Counted from the stretch's first letter, positions 1-8,754 are shown. The stretch: 64,000 nt of DNA from JAKANT01 sp035502095 (GCA_035502095.1 DATJUX010000048.1:151244-215243); one strand, 5' to 3'. Numbers and translations are program-made. Notes: generated by a model not told the origin, from the sequence alone.

Positions 1-1
1 C

Positions 2-340
2 CTCGTCCCGGTTCCGCTCTCCTTCGAACGCCTCGCGGAACGCGGCTTCAACCAGTCGAACGAGATCGGCAGGGCCACTGCGCGCACTCTGGGTTTGCGC
101 TTCGATGACGCCGTGCTGGTGCGCGTCCGGCACGCACCGGCCCAGGCTTCGTTGCCGCGCGAAGCGCGCCGGCGCAACATACGCGGTGCCTTTGTGGCCC
201 GGCGTGCCCTGCCCGGAATGCGCTTCGGCGTCGTCGACGACGTAATGACCACCGGCAGCACCCTCGACGAGATCGCGCGCGTGCTCAAGGCGGCGGGCGC
301 GCAGCACGTCATCAATCTCGTCGTCGCACGTACTCCCTAG
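2..340 (+). CDS. ComF family phosphoribosyltransferase-like protein, C-terminal part (5' end outside window)
   Basis: The reading frame is open from the window edge to a TAG at 338-340, so only the last ~112 residues are visible. Near the start it reads the ComF signature RGFNQ. The phosphoribosyltransferase loop follows as VVDDVMTTGST, the acidic PRPP-binding motif with a TTGST phosphate loop. ComF proteins are needed for DNA uptake in competent bacteria and are widespread orphan PRTase-fold proteins; the exact reaction is not established. The gene ends 18 bases before trmL on the same strand, so the two are probably co-transcribed. Confidence in the family is high; the role is inferred. Confidence 0.85.
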   Translation, partial: LVPVPLSFERLAERGFNQSNEIGRATARTLGLRFDDAVLVRVRHAPAQASLPREARRRNIRGAFVARRALPGMRFGVVDDVMTTGSTLDEIARVLKAAGAQHVINLVVARTP

Positions 341-358
341 TTTTGCGCTCGCTTCGCG

Positions 359-829
359 ATGTTCAACGTCGTACTCGTCGCTCCCGAGATCCCGCCCAAT
401 ACGGGCAACGTGATCCGCCTGTGCGCGAACACGGGCGCGCAGTTGCATCTCGTGCGACCGCTCGGGTTTTCGCTCGACGACAAGCAGTTGCGGCGCGCCG
501 GGCTCGATTATCGGGAATACGCCGGCGTCCAGGTCCATGCGAGCTTCGCGGCGTTCGTGCAACTTGCGAACCCCGAGCGTGGGCGCACCTTCGCGTTGAC
601 GACACGCGCGCGGAACAACCTGTTCGAGGTGCCGCTGCGGCCCGGCGACTGGTTCGTCTTTGGCGCTGAAACCAGCGGCTTGCCCCCCGATGTGCGCGCG
701 TGGTTTCTTCCCGATCACGACCTGCGCCTGCCGATGCGACCGGAAAGCCGCAGCCTCAACCTGTCCAACGCGGTCGCGGTGGTCGTCTATGAAGCGTGGC
801 GCCAGGCGCTCTTCAGCGGCGGTTCCTGA
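359..829 (+). CDS. trmL: tRNA (cytidine(34)-2'-O)-methyltransferase TrmL
   Basis: A 156-residue SPOUT-fold methyltransferase that 2'-O-methylates the wobble nucleotide of leucine tRNAs, using S-adenosylmethionine. The N-terminus contains the family signature PEIPPNTGNVIRLCANTG. The C-terminal knot region contains GAETSGLPP followed by LRLPMRPESRSLNLSNAVAV, which forms the trefoil knot and SAM pocket. Length matches E. coli TrmL. The ATG at 359 gives the conserved MFNVVLVAPE start, although no good Shine-Dalgarno sequence is visible. It converges with the LOG-family gene on the other strand, with six bases between the stops. Confidence 0.93.
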   Translation: MFNVVLVAPEIPPNTGNVIRLCANTGAQLHLVRPLGFSLDDKQLRRAGLDYREYAGVQVHASFAAFVQLANPERGRTFALTTRARNNLFEVPLRPGDWFVFGAETSGLPPDVRAWFLPDHDLRLPMRPESRSLNLSNAVAVVVYEAWRQALFSGGS

Positions 830-835
830 ACGGCC

Positions 836-1429
836 TCACGCGCGGCTCAGATCGGCGTCGCCCGCCGGCTCGCCCGCCTCGGACCGCAGCAGCCGGTCGA
901 CGAGCAAGGATGCAGTCGCCTCGACCAGCAACAGGCCCCGGTGCTGCGGCCGGATGAAGCCCTCTTGCGCCGCGTGGTGCAGGAACGCCAGCAGGTGATC
1001 GAAATAGCCGAGGCAGTTGACCAGCCCGACGGGCTTCGCGTGCAGGCGCAGCTGCAGCCAGGTGACCATTTCGAACATCTCTTCGAACGTGCCGAAGCCC
1101 CCCGGCAGCACGGCGAACGCATCGGCGCGTTCCGACATCGTTCGTTTGCGCGTGTGCATCGACTCGACGACGATCAGTTCGTCGAGCCGCTGATGGGCCA
1201 CTTCGGGGCGCATCAGATGCTGCGGAATCACGCCGACGACTTCGCCGCCTGCGGCGAGCGCCGCATCGGCAAGCTCGCCCATCATTCCGACGTGCCCGCC
1301 GCCGTAAACGACTCTTATGCGCCGGCGCGCAAGCAATTCACCCAGTTCACGCGCGGCGGCCGCGTACTGCGGCCGCGTGCCGCTGGACGAGCCGCAGAAG
1401 ACGCAGATCGATTGGATCGGCCCGGCCAC
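836..1429 (-). CDS. LOG family protein (cytokinin riboside 5'-monophosphate phosphoribohydrolase-like, TIGR00730)
   Basis: A 197-residue Rossmann-like protein of the LOG family. Homologues hydrolyse nucleoside 5'-monophosphates to base plus ribose 5-phosphate; the bacterial role is often unclear. The N-terminus reads ICVFCGSSSG, and the nucleotide-binding signature PGGFGTFEEMFE lies near residue 105. The upstream frame stays open but is unlike the family. I therefore chose the GTG at 1429, which has AGGAA just upstream and starts 9 bases after the gpsA stop. It is probably the last gene of the rhodanese-grxC-secB-gpsA transcript. Confidence 0.85.
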   Translation of the reverse strand: MAGPIQSICVFCGSSSGTRPQYAAAARELGELLARRRIRVVYGGGHVGMMGELADAALAAGGEVVGVIPQHLMRPEVAHQRLDELIVVESMHTRKRTMSERADAFAVLPGGFGTFEEMFEMVTWLQLRLHAKPVGLVNCLGYFDHLLAFLHHAAQEGFIRPQHRGLLLVEATASLLVDRLLRSEAGEPAGDADLSRA

Positions 1430-1437
1430 GGCGTTTC

Positions 1438-2424
1438 CTAGGCGCCCTCGCGCCGGGGATCGCGCGCGAGCAGGAGTTCGAGCGCCGCTTGCGGGCTGAG
1501 GCGTCCCGCCAGGACGGCGCAAACCGCGTGCGTGATGGGCATGTCCACCCCGGCCTCCTGCGCGCGTCGTGCGACCTCGGGGGCGGACCAGACACCTTCG
1601 GCGACGTGGCCGATGTCGGCCAGAGTGCGCGCCAGCGGGACACCCTGGCCGAGCCGAAGTCCGACCTGGCGGTTGCGCGACAGCTCGCCGGTGCATGTCA
1701 GCAGAAGGTCGCCGACACCGGCAAGACCCATGAACGTCTCGGCGCGTGCGCCGAGCGCGACGCCGAAGCGGATGATCTCCGCCAGCCCGCGCGTAATCAA
1801 CGCGGCGCGCGCGTTGTTGCCGAGTTGCAGCGCGTCCGCGATCCCCGTCGCGATGGCCATGACGTTCTTCACCGCGCCGCCGACTTCGACGCCGGTGAGA
1901 TCATCGGTTGCGTAGACGCGCAGGGCGCCGGCGTGGAAGGCAACGGTGGCGATATCGCACACCGCGCCGCTGCCCGCAACGGTCAACGCCGTTGGCAGGC
2001 CGGCGGCGACCTCCTGCGCGAAGCTCGGCCCGGAGAGCACCCCGGCGGGATGCGCGCCAAGTTCCTGCGCGGCGATCTGATGTCCAAGGAGACCGGTATC
2101 GCGCTCGAAACCTTTGCACAACCAGAGCACGGGGGCGGTCACATGGTGTTGCGCCAGCGCGCGCATCGCAGCGCGCAGGCCGCTGGTCGGCGTGGCGACG
2201 ACGATCAACTCGGGATCGTTGGCGAGCACGGCCGACAGGTCCGCGCTGGCCAGCAACTCTGCCGGCAGGCGGAATCCAGGAAGGTAGCGCCGGTTCTCGC
2301 GTTCAAACCGCACCGCCTCCGCCTGCGCCGGATCGCGCACGAACAGGGCCACCTCGTGCCGGCCCGCCGCGACGAGCGCCATCGCCGTCCCCCACGCACC
2401 ACCGCCCAGGACCGCTATCCGCAT
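1438..2424 (-). CDS. gpsA: NAD(P)-dependent glycerol-3-phosphate dehydrogenase
   Basis: A 328-residue cytosolic enzyme that reduces dihydroxyacetone phosphate to sn-glycerol 3-phosphate for phospholipid synthesis. The start MRIAVLGGGAWGTA holds the Rossmann GxGxxG dinucleotide loop. GGAVKNVMAIATGI and the later RNRQVG segment are typical of the C-terminal catalytic domain (Lys and Arg substrate contacts). I chose the ATG at 2424 because it gives the conserved N-terminus. A GTG at 2457 overlaps the secB stop by two bases and would add 11 residues through translational coupling. secB-gpsA adjacency is common in Proteobacteria. Confidence 0.95.
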   Translation of the reverse strand: MRIAVLGGGAWGTAMALVAAGRHEVALFVRDPAQAEAVRFERENRRYLPGFRLPAELLASADLSAVLANDPELIVVATPTSGLRAAMRALAQHHVTAPVLWLCKGFERDTGLLGHQIAAQELGAHPAGVLSGPSFAQEVAAGLPTALTVAGSGAVCDIATVAFHAGALRVYATDDLTGVEVGGAVKNVMAIATGIADALQLGNNARAALITRGLAEIIRFGVALGARAETFMGLAGVGDLLLTCTGELSRNRQVGLRLGQGVPLARTLADIGHVAEGVWSAPEVARRAQEAGVDMPITHAVCAVLAGRLSPQAALELLLARDPRREGA

Positions 2425-2453
2425 CCGGGCCTGCGGTGCATGCACGCCTGCGC

Positions 2454-2948
2454 TCACTGCTTGACGTTCGATCCCGGCGGAACGACGAGACCCGGCGGCT
2501 GCTGGCCAAGCCGCTGCTGGTACATCGCCTCGAAGTTGATCTCGGCGAGGTGGATCGGCGGCAGGCCGGTGCGATTGATCAGATCGGCGACGTTGGCGCG
2601 CAGGTACGGATACACGATGTTGGGGCAGACGATGTTCAGCACGGCTTCGAACTGCTCGGTCGGGATGCCGCGCATCTCGAAGATTCCGGCCTGCTTCGCC
2701 TCGACGAGGAACAGCACCTTCGCCTTGACCTTCGCCGTCGCCGTTACCCGCACGACCACTTCGAAGATGCCGTCGAGAACCTTGTCGTTGACGACCTCGA
2801 GCTGCACGTCGACCTGTGGCGCTTCCTGCTCGAGGAAGATGGTCGGTGCATGCGGCAGTTCCAGCGATGCGTCCTTGAGGTAGACCCGCTGCAGCTGGAA
2901 TACGGTCCCTTGCGCGCCGGGGGCGGCGCCGGAATTGGTTTCGGCCAT
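2454..2948 (-). CDS. secB: Protein-export chaperone SecB
   Basis: A 164-residue homotetrameric cytosolic chaperone that keeps preproteins unfolded and hands them to SecA. Family features include FQLQRVYLKDASLELP near residue 17, IFLEQEAPQVDVQL, and the highly conserved LFLVEAKQAGIFEMRG and LRANVADLINRTGLPPIHL segments. The long upstream open frame is not conserved. The ATG at 2948 begins the usual MAE-type acidic N-terminus. It sits between grxC and gpsA in one minus-strand operon. Confidence 0.96.
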   Translation of the reverse strand: MAETNSGAAPGAQGTVFQLQRVYLKDASLELPHAPTIFLEQEAPQVDVQLEVVNDKVLDGIFEVVVRVTATAKVKAKVLFLVEAKQAGIFEMRGIPTEQFEAVLNIVCPNIVYPYLRANVADLINRTGLPPIHLAEINFEAMYQQRLGQQPPGLVVPPGSNVKQ

Positions 2949-3024
2949 GTGAATGCTCGGAGAGGTGGCCGCGACGCGGCCGTCAGTTTGGGGGTTCGTG
3001 GGGGTCGTCGGAGCGCGGCGCCGG

Positions 3025-3285
3025 TCACGCCTCCAGCAGCGGGGCCAGCCTGCCCTGGCGGTCGAGAACGGACAGCTCGTCGAACCCGCCAACGTGCGTG
3101 TCGCCGATGTAGATCTGCGGCACGGTGCGGCGACCGGTGCGCGCAACCATCTCCCTGCGGCGTTCCGGTTCGAGATCGACCCGGATCTTCTCGATTTCCT
3201 TGACACCGCGGGCGCGCAGCAGCGCCTCGGCACGGACGCAATATGGACATACACCCGTGCTGTACATCGTTACCCGGGATTGCAT
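3025..3285 (-). CDS. grxC: Glutaredoxin 3
   Basis: An 86-residue glutathione-dependent thiol oxidoreductase. The dithiol active site CPYC is at residues 12-15 in STGVCPYCVRAEALL. The cis-proline segment RTVPQIYIG and the glutathione-binding GGFDEL motif follow, all in the order expected for GrxC. It reduces disulfides and glutathione adducts in the cytoplasm. The ATG at 3285 gives the usual glutaredoxin length. The gene lies 16 bases downstream of the rhodanese gene and upstream of secB. Confidence 0.95.
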   Translation of the reverse strand: MQSRVTMYSTGVCPYCVRAEALLRARGVKEIEKIRVDLEPERRREMVARTGRRTVPQIYIGDTHVGGFDELSVLDRQGRLAPLLEA

Positions 3286-3301
3286 TCGATCGTCGCCGCC
3301 G

Positions 3302-3703
3302 TCACTTGCGCAAGGGCAGACCCGCGCTGCGCCAGGCTGCAATGCCGCCGGCGAGCACGAAGACCTCGGCAAACCCGTTCGCACGTAGTTGTGCCGCTGC
3401 CGAGCCGGCGGTCGATCCGGTGTTGCAGACCAGGATCACGGGCCGTTCCTTCTTCAACTCGCCGGCCCGCTCCTTCAGGCTGCCGCTCGGAATGTTCCGC
3501 GCGTGGGGCAGCGAGCCGGTTGCGAAGTCGGCGGCGGAGCGAACGTCGACGATCTGCGCGTTCCTGCCGTTTATGAGGCGCGTCGCCTCGAGCGTGGTGA
3601 GGCTCGGCCCCGCGGTGCGCGCGCGCAGGAGTGGCCAAAGCAGCATGCCGCCGCTGGCGAAGGCGATCGCAAAGAGCAGGATGTTGTCGGTGAAAAATTG
3701 CAC
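3302..3703 (-). CDS. Membrane-anchored rhodanese-like domain protein
   Basis: A 133-residue protein with one N-terminal hydrophobic helix (about residues 7-27) and a single rhodanese domain. IVDVRSAADFATGSLPHARNIP is the classic rhodanese entry, and the active-site loop reads CNTGSTAG with the cysteine near residue 92. Such YibN-type proteins are conserved beside grxC-secB. They are thought to handle sulfane sulfur or to have a redox role at the inner membrane, but the substrate is not known. The start codon is GTG. It heads the minus-strand operon and is divergent from gpmA, 65 bases away. Confidence 0.88.
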   Translation of the reverse strand: MQFFTDNILLFAIAFASGGMLLWPLLRARTAGPSLTTLEATRLINGRNAQIVDVRSAADFATGSLPHARNIPSGSLKERAGELKKERPVILVCNTGSTAGSAAAQLRANGFAEVFVLAGGIAAWRSAGLPLRK

Positions 3704-3768
3704 GGCCAGTCGATCCGGATCGGCCGCGAATTATAGAATGAGGTCCCCCCACGGCCTCTTGCACGCTC

Positions 3769-4518
3769 ATGCACAAGCTTGTCCTGCTACGCCACGGCGA
3801 GAGCGAGTGGAATCGTTCGAACCGGTTCACGGGCTGGACCGACGTCGACCTGACCGACGCCGGCCGCGAGGAGGCCCGCGCCGCGGGCGAGTTGCTCAAG
3901 CGCGAGGGGTACTCGTTCGACATCGCCTACACCTCGGTGCTTCGCCGCGCCATCCGCACGCTCTGGATCACACTGGACGCGATGGACTTGATGTACCTGC
4001 CGGTCGTGCACAACTGGCGCCTGAACGAGCGGCACTATGGCGCGCTGCAGGGCCTGAACAAGGCCGAGACCGCCGCGAAGTTCGGCGACGAGCAGGTCCT
4101 GATCTGGCGGCGGGCGTACGCGATTGCGCCGGACCCGCTCCCCCCGGGCGATCCGCGCTGGCCGGGGAACGATCCGCGTTACAAGCACCTGAAACCCGAG
4201 GAGATCCCGTCGACCGAGTGCCTCAAGGACACGGTCGCGCGCGTCGTTCCCTTCTGGAACGACTCGATCGCACCGGCGCTCACGCGCGGGCGCCGCGTTC
4301 TCGTCTCGGCGCACGGCAATTCCCTGCGCGCGCTCATCAAGTACCTCGACAGTGTCGCGGACGAGCGGATCGTCGAGTTGAACGTTCCGACGGCGCGCCC
4401 CCTGGTCTACGAACTCGAATCCGATCTGAAACCCGTCCGCAGCTATTACCTGGGCGATCCGGAGGAGATCGCTCGTGCCACGGCGGCGGTGGCTGCCCAG
4501 GGAAAGGCGAAGAAATAA
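3769..4518 (+). CDS. gpmA: 2,3-bisphosphoglycerate-dependent phosphoglycerate mutase
   Basis: A 249-residue glycolytic and gluconeogenic enzyme interconverting 3- and 2-phosphoglycerate. The phospho-acceptor histidine is H9 in LVLLRHGESEWN. The second catalytic histidine is H182 in SAHGNSLRALIKYL. LNERHYGALQGLNK holds the catalytic Glu and Tyr. Length matches dimeric GpmA (about 250). The 65-base gap to the rhodanese start must hold both promoters; an AT-rich TATAGAAT lies near 3733, but I see no well-spaced -35 box. Confidence 0.96.
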   Translation: MHKLVLLRHGESEWNRSNRFTGWTDVDLTDAGREEARAAGELLKREGYSFDIAYTSVLRRAIRTLWITLDAMDLMYLPVVHNWRLNERHYGALQGLNKAETAAKFGDEQVLIWRRAYAIAPDPLPPGDPRWPGNDPRYKHLKPEEIPSTECLKDTVARVVPFWNDSIAPALTRGRRVLVSAHGNSLRALIKYLDSVADERIVELNVPTARPLVYELESDLKPVRSYYLGDPEEIARATAAVAAQGKAKK

Positions 4519-4556
4519 GCCGGCAAGGCCTCCGCGCGCGGTCGTTCGCGCGAAGG

Positions 4557-5882
4557 GTGTTGTTTATCTTCGCCTCGTTGGGTTTCGCCGTCGGCTTCGC
4601 GTGCTGTCCCGCGCAGGATGCGGTCGCGCAGGGCAAGAGCGCCTCCAAGGGCAGTTCGAAGGCCGGCGACGCGGGGAACGCGGAGGCGACGCCGCAGAAA
4701 CGGCAGCAGTTGAAATCGGAACAGCGCCAGTTGCAGCAGCGCCTGGCACGCCTGAAGAAGCAGCTTGCCGATGCGGAAGCCTCTCATTCCGAAGCGACCG
4801 ACGCCCTCGCAGAATCCGAGCGTGCAATTTCCACGGCCAACCGGCATCTGCGTGAACTTGCCGAAGAGAGGCGTCAGATCGAGCGGCAGATCCTCGACTT
4901 GCAGGAACGCGGCCGCAACGTCGACACGCGGCAATCCGACCAGGCGCAGCAACTGGCGCGGCTCCTGCGGGCCGAGGCCCGGCTGAGCCAGGCATCCTCG
5001 TGGCAGCGGTGGCTCGCGGGAGACTCTCCCGGCGCCATGGCGCGCGATCTACGGTATCTCGATCTCGCCGCCCAGGCACGGGCGAACTCGATCGTGGAAC
5101 TACGCGACCGGCGCGAGGAGTTGCAGCAACTCGAGGCGGAGTCGTTGGCGAAGCAGGGGGAACTCGCGGCGATCGCGCGCGAGGAACAGAAGGCGCGGGT
5201 CGTGCTCCTGCAGCAGCAAAATGCCCGCATGCAGACGTTGGCGCGCCTGGCGCGACAAATTTCGAGCCAGCGTCAGACCATCGCCAGCCTCGAGCGCGAT
5301 GATCAACGGCTCGCTGCCCTGGTCGAGCAGCTGACCCGCCTCCTCGCAGAGCAGGCGCGGCGGGCGGAGCAGGCACGCCGCGCGGCGGCAGCCCCCGCGC
5401 CCGGGTCCGCGGCCGCGCGCCAGGGCGCGACGCCGGCCCCCTCCCCCGACGTGGAACTGCCGACGGGCTCGAAAGCGGCGGCCCTGCGCGACAAGTTGCG
5501 TCTGCCCGTCCGCGGCGAGGTGATCGCCCGTTTCGGTACCGTGCGAGCGACCGAAGCCGGCGTCAACGCGCCCACGTGGAAGGGAGTTTTCATACGTGCG
5601 CCACAAGGATCCGAGGTCCGGGCGGCGGCCGCCGGTCGGGTGGTTTTCGCCGACTGGCTGCGCGGCTTCGGCAATCTTCTGATCCTCGATCACGGGGACG
5701 GCGTGCTTACCGTCTATGGCAACAATGAGTCGTTGCTACGCAATGTCGGCGATCGTGTGGAAGCTGACGAAGTGGTTGCTTCAGTCGGGAACACCGGGGG
5801 AAACGCGGAATCCGGCCTATACTTTGAAATACGGTTCCAGGGTCGACCAATCGACCCGCTCAAGTGGGCGCAGGCACGCTAG
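4557..5882 (+). CDS. EnvC-like murein hydrolase activator (degenerate M23/LytM domain)
   Basis: About 441 residues: a hydrophobic signal segment, a Lys/Ser/Ala-rich linker, a long Gln/Glu/Arg coiled coil (about residues 45-290), and a C-terminal LytM fold. The metal ligands of active M23 peptidases are missing. The first-His position reads WKGVFIRAP and the HxH position reads SGLYFEIRFQGRPIDP, as in E. coli EnvC. It is therefore predicted to activate periplasmic amidases at the division site rather than cut peptidoglycan. The start is uncertain: GTG at 4557 gives a plausible signal peptide, but AAGG lies too close to it. The gene lies between gpmA and a C-terminal processing protease, a common neighbourhood for this family. 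Confidence 0.85.
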   Translation: MLFIFASLGFAVGFACCPAQDAVAQGKSASKGSSKAGDAGNAEATPQKRQQLKSEQRQLQQRLARLKKQLADAEASHSEATDALAESERAISTANRHLRELAEERRQIERQILDLQERGRNVDTRQSDQAQQLARLLRAEARLSQASSWQRWLAGDSPGAMARDLRYLDLAAQARANSIVELRDRREELQQLEAESLAKQGELAAIAREEQKARVVLLQQQNARMQTLARLARQISSQRQTIASLERDDQRLAALVEQLTRLLAEQARRAEQARRAAAAPAPGSAAARQGATPAPSPDVELPTGSKAAALRDKLRLPVRGEVIARFGTVRATEAGVNAPTWKGVFIRAPQGSEVRAAAAGRVVFADWLRGFGNLLILDHGDGVLTVYGNNESLLRNVGDRVEADEVVASVGNTGGNAESGLYFEIRFQGRPIDPLKWAQAR

Positions 5883-5930
5883 CCTGAGGCAAATTGGGGT
5901 CACTTCGGGTTGCGCTCTCCAGGAGGTTCA

Positions 5931-7373
5931 ATGAGCGGACGCATGCGCAGTATCAGCCTGATCGGTGTCGGCGCGATCGCCGGGTTGGCGGTCAGCCTTG
6001 GCATCTCGGCCTATGCATTCCGCGATTCGCGTGGACCGATTCCGCTGGAGGAGATCCGCCAGTTCACCGACGTGTTCGGTGCGATCAAAGCGAACTACGT
6101 CGAACCGGTCGACGACAAGAAGCTGATCAACGAGGCGATCAGCGGCATGCTGACCGGCCTCGATCCGCATTCCTCCTTCCTCGACGCGGATGCATTCAAG
6201 GACCTTCAGGCCGGGACACAGGGCGAATTCGGCGGCCTCGGTATCGAGGTCGGCGCTGAAGACGGCGCCATCCGCGTGATCGCTCCGATCGACGACACGC
6301 CCGCCGCGCGGGCGGGCATCAAGTCCGGCGACCTGATCCTCAAGATCGACGACAAGCTCACGCGCGGCATGACGCTCACCGACGCCGTGAAGCTGATGCG
6401 CGGCAAGCCGCGCACGTCGATCTTGCTGACGATCGCGCGCAAGGGCGAAGCGAAGCCGCTCGAATTCAACCTGATGCGCGACGTGATCAAGGTTCAATCC
6501 GTGCGCGCCCGCGTCATCGAGCCCGGTTATGCCTTCGTGCGCATTTCGCAGTTCCAGGAGCGCACGGTCGAGGACATGGCGAAGCAGCTCAGCGACATGT
6601 ACAAGCAGGGGCCGCTGAAAGGGATCGTGCTCGACCTGCGCAACGACCCTGGCGGCCTGCTCCACTCGGCGGTCGGCGTTTCAGCCGCGTTCCTGCCGCG
6701 TCGTGTCCTGGTCGTCTCGACCGACGGCCGGACCGAGGATGCCCGGCGCAAGTTCGTCGCCGCCCCCGAGGACTACCTGCGCGGGCGCTCGGAAGACGTG
6801 ATCTCGAAGCTGCCGCCGGAAATCAAGAACGTTCCGATGGTGGTGCTGGTCAACGGGGCGAGCGCTTCGGCATCGGAAATCGTCGCCGGCGCGTTGCAGG
6901 ACCACAAGCGGGCCACGCTGATCGGCACGCAGACGTTCGGCAAGGGCTCGGTGCAGACGATCATTCCGATCGCCAACTCCGCCGATGGCCCGGCTGCGAT
7001 CAAGCTGACCACAGCGCGCTACTACACGCCGAGCGGGCGTTCGATCCAGGCCAAGGGAATCACGCCTGACCTGGTGGTCGACGACACGCCGGAAGGCAAT
7101 TTCGCCGGCTTCAACGTACGCGAAGCCGATCTTGCGCGGCACCTGGAGAACAAGGGTACGGCCGCGGCCCCCGGGCCCGATGCGGCCGCGGCCGTCAATC
7201 CGACGGCCCCGGCCGCGCCCGCGGAGCGCACCGTGAATCAACAGCACCGCTATGAATTCGGCAGTCCCGAGGACTTCCAATTGAAGCAGGCGATGAATCA
7301 CCTGAAGGGCTTGCCGGTCGAGACCGCCAAGGCGCGCGAGAGCGTCGCGGCGACGGCCACGCCCGAGAAGTAG
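5931..7373 (+). CDS. S41 family C-terminal processing peptidase (CtpA/Prc type)
   Basis: A 480-residue periplasmic serine protease. It has a signal anchor at residues 7-30, the LTGLDPHSSFLD motif near 75, and a PDZ domain at about 95-175 (GEFGGLGIEV, GIKSGDLILKID). The S41 core includes LDLRNDPGGLL, with the predicted Ser313/Lys338 dyad in NGASASASEIVAGAL and TFGKGSVQT. These enzymes degrade or trim proteins from the C-terminus, including envelope and peptidoglycan-hydrolase regulators. AGGAGG seven bases before the ATG at 5931 fixes the start. A strong terminator follows at 7394-7423. Confidence 0.94.
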   Translation: MSGRMRSISLIGVGAIAGLAVSLGISAYAFRDSRGPIPLEEIRQFTDVFGAIKANYVEPVDDKKLINEAISGMLTGLDPHSSFLDADAFKDLQAGTQGEFGGLGIEVGAEDGAIRVIAPIDDTPAARAGIKSGDLILKIDDKLTRGMTLTDAVKLMRGKPRTSILLTIARKGEAKPLEFNLMRDVIKVQSVRARVIEPGYAFVRISQFQERTVEDMAKQLSDMYKQGPLKGIVLDLRNDPGGLLHSAVGVSAAFLPRRVLVVSTDGRTEDARRKFVAAPEDYLRGRSEDVISKLPPEIKNVPMVVLVNGASASASEIVAGALQDHKRATLIGTQTFGKGSVQTIIPIANSADGPAAIKLTTARYYTPSGRSIQAKGITPDLVVDDTPEGNFAGFNVREADLARHLENKGTAAAPGPDAAAAVNPTAPAAPAERTVNQQHRYEFGSPEDFQLKQAMNHLKGLPVETAKARESVAATATPEK

Positions 7374-7393
7374 CGCACCGCTTGCGCTGTGCG

Positions 7394-7423
7394 AACGCGG
7401 CCCGCCCGGGCCGCGTTGCTTTT
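7394..7423 (+). terminator. Rho-independent terminator after the S41 protease
   Basis: A perfect 10-bp GC-rich inverted repeat (7394-7403 with 7408-7417) encloses a four-base loop. GCTTTT follows directly. It lies 20 bases past the protease stop and before the MoeB-like gene, so it should end the gpmA-envC-ctp transcript. Confidence 0.8.
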
Positions 7424-7463
7424 GTAGCGCAGCCGGCGCATCACGATTTCCTACACTCGTCGC

Positions 7464-8222
7464 ATGGACGACCACCAGCTGCTGCGCTATTCGCGCCACA
7501 TTCTCCTCAACGAGATCGGCGTCGAGGGGCAGGCACGTATCCGCGCGGCGTCGATGCTCGTGATCGGGGCCGGCGGCCTCGGGTCGCCCGCTGCCCTTTA
7601 TCTTGCGGCCGCCGGTGTCGGTCGCATCGTGCTCGTCGATGGCGATATCGTCGACCTCACCAACCTGCAGCGCCAGATCCTGCATACGACCGACCGTATC
7701 GGAACGATGAAGGCGGAATCCGGCAAGCTCGCTCTAGCGGCGATCAACCCCGACGTCGAGGTGCGTGCCGTGCCGCGACGCGCGGGTGCCCAGGATCTCG
7801 CGCCCCTGGTCCGCGAGGCAAGCGTCGTGCTCGATTGCTCCGACAACTTCGCCACGCGACACGCCATCAACCGCGCGTGCGTGACGCATCATCGGCCCCT
7901 GGTCTCCGGCGCCGCGATCCGGTTCGACGGACAACTCGCGGTGTTCGACCGGCGCCGCGCGGAGGCTCCCTGCTACGAGTGTCTGTTCCCCGCCGGAGAG
8001 GCGGAAGACGAGTTGTGCTCGGTGATGGGAGTCTTTGCTCCGCTGACCGGCATCGTCGGGACCATGCAGGCGGCGGAGGCCCTCAAGCTGGTTGCGGGGG
8101 ACGGCACCGGGCTTGGAGAGTCGATGCATGGGCGCCTGCTGCTGATCGACGCGCTGGCGATGCAACTGCGCACGGTCCGGGTGGCACGCGATCCCGCGTG
8201 CGTGGTCTGCGGGTCGAAGTAA
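7464..8222 (+). CDS. HesA/MoeB/ThiF family adenylyltransferase
   Basis: A 252-residue E1-like enzyme that adenylates the C-terminal glycine of a ubiquitin-fold sulfur carrier (MoaD or ThiS type). The ATP-binding Rossmann loop is VIGAGGLGS (33-41). Conserved D59, R70 and K83 lie in LVDGD, LQRQIL and GTMK. The structural zinc cysteines are C170/C173 (CYEC) and C246/C249 (CVVC), and C185 is the candidate transfer cysteine. Whether it serves molybdopterin or thiazole synthesis cannot be decided because no carrier gene is adjacent. It follows a terminator and so needs its own promoter. Confidence 0.92.
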   Translation: MDDHQLLRYSRHILLNEIGVEGQARIRAASMLVIGAGGLGSPAALYLAAAGVGRIVLVDGDIVDLTNLQRQILHTTDRIGTMKAESGKLALAAINPDVEVRAVPRRAGAQDLAPLVREASVVLDCSDNFATRHAINRACVTHHRPLVSGAAIRFDGQLAVFDRRRAEAPCYECLFPAGEAEDELCSVMGVFAPLTGIVGTMQAAEALKLVAGDGTGLGESMHGRLLLIDALAMQLRTVRVARDPACVVCGSK

Positions 8223-8241
8223 TCGAGGAGTGGTGCGGCTG

Positions 8242-8754
8242 ATGCGTGATCGTCTTTCTGCTCGTTCGCTTTTCGGACTCGCCGTGGCGTTGGTGGTCGC
8301 GGCGATGGCGGCGGCACTCTATCTGCAGTACGTGGTCGGGCTGGTTCCCTGCCCACTGTGCGTCATCCAGCGGATGGCGGTCATCTCGGCCGCCGTCTTT
8401 GCGCTTCTCGCGGCGCTTGCGGGCTACCGCTCCATCCCGCGGCTGGCACTTGGCGTCTTCGCCATCGCCTGCGCGGTGGCTGGCGGTGCGGTCGCCGCCT
8501 GGCATGCCTGGCTCCTGGCCCATCCACCCGAATCGCTTGGCTGCGGCAGGCCTTTCGAGTGGTTCAGCGACGATTTTCCCCTCGTCACGTGGCTGCCCAA
8601 GCTGTTTCGCGGCGATGGCGACTGCCTTGCGGTCGATTGGACGTTCCTCGGCCTCGGTGTTCCGCACCTTTCTGCCCTGACCTTCCTGGCATTGCTCACG
8701 CTTCTGGTCACGGGCACGGTCAGGGCGTATCGCGACAGGAAGCAAGAGGCATAA
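8242..8754 (+). CDS. dsbB: Disulfide bond formation protein B
   Basis: A 170-residue inner-membrane protein with four predicted helices that re-oxidises periplasmic DsbA and passes electrons to quinone. The first periplasmic pair is C37/C40 in LVPCPLCVIQR, and the second is C101/C128, matching DsbB topology. GAGGAG upstream could serve the ATG at 8242 or GTG codons at 8230/8233. I chose the ATG because it gives a normal short cytoplasmic N-terminus. It is 19 bases downstream of the MoeB-like gene and probably co-transcribed with it. Confidence 0.92.
   Translation: MRDRLSARSLFGLAVALVVAAMAAALYLQYVVGLVPCPLCVIQRMAVISAAVFALLAALAGYRSIPRLALGVFAIACAVAGGAVAAWHAWLLAHPPESLGCGRPFEWFSDDFPLVTWLPKLFRGDGDCLAVDWTFLGLGVPHLSALTFLALLTLLVTGTVRAYRDRKQEA

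Noticed and set aside
1489..2883. A 464-codon plus-strand open frame opposite gpsA and secB
   Set aside because: Antisense shadow of two well-recognised genes.
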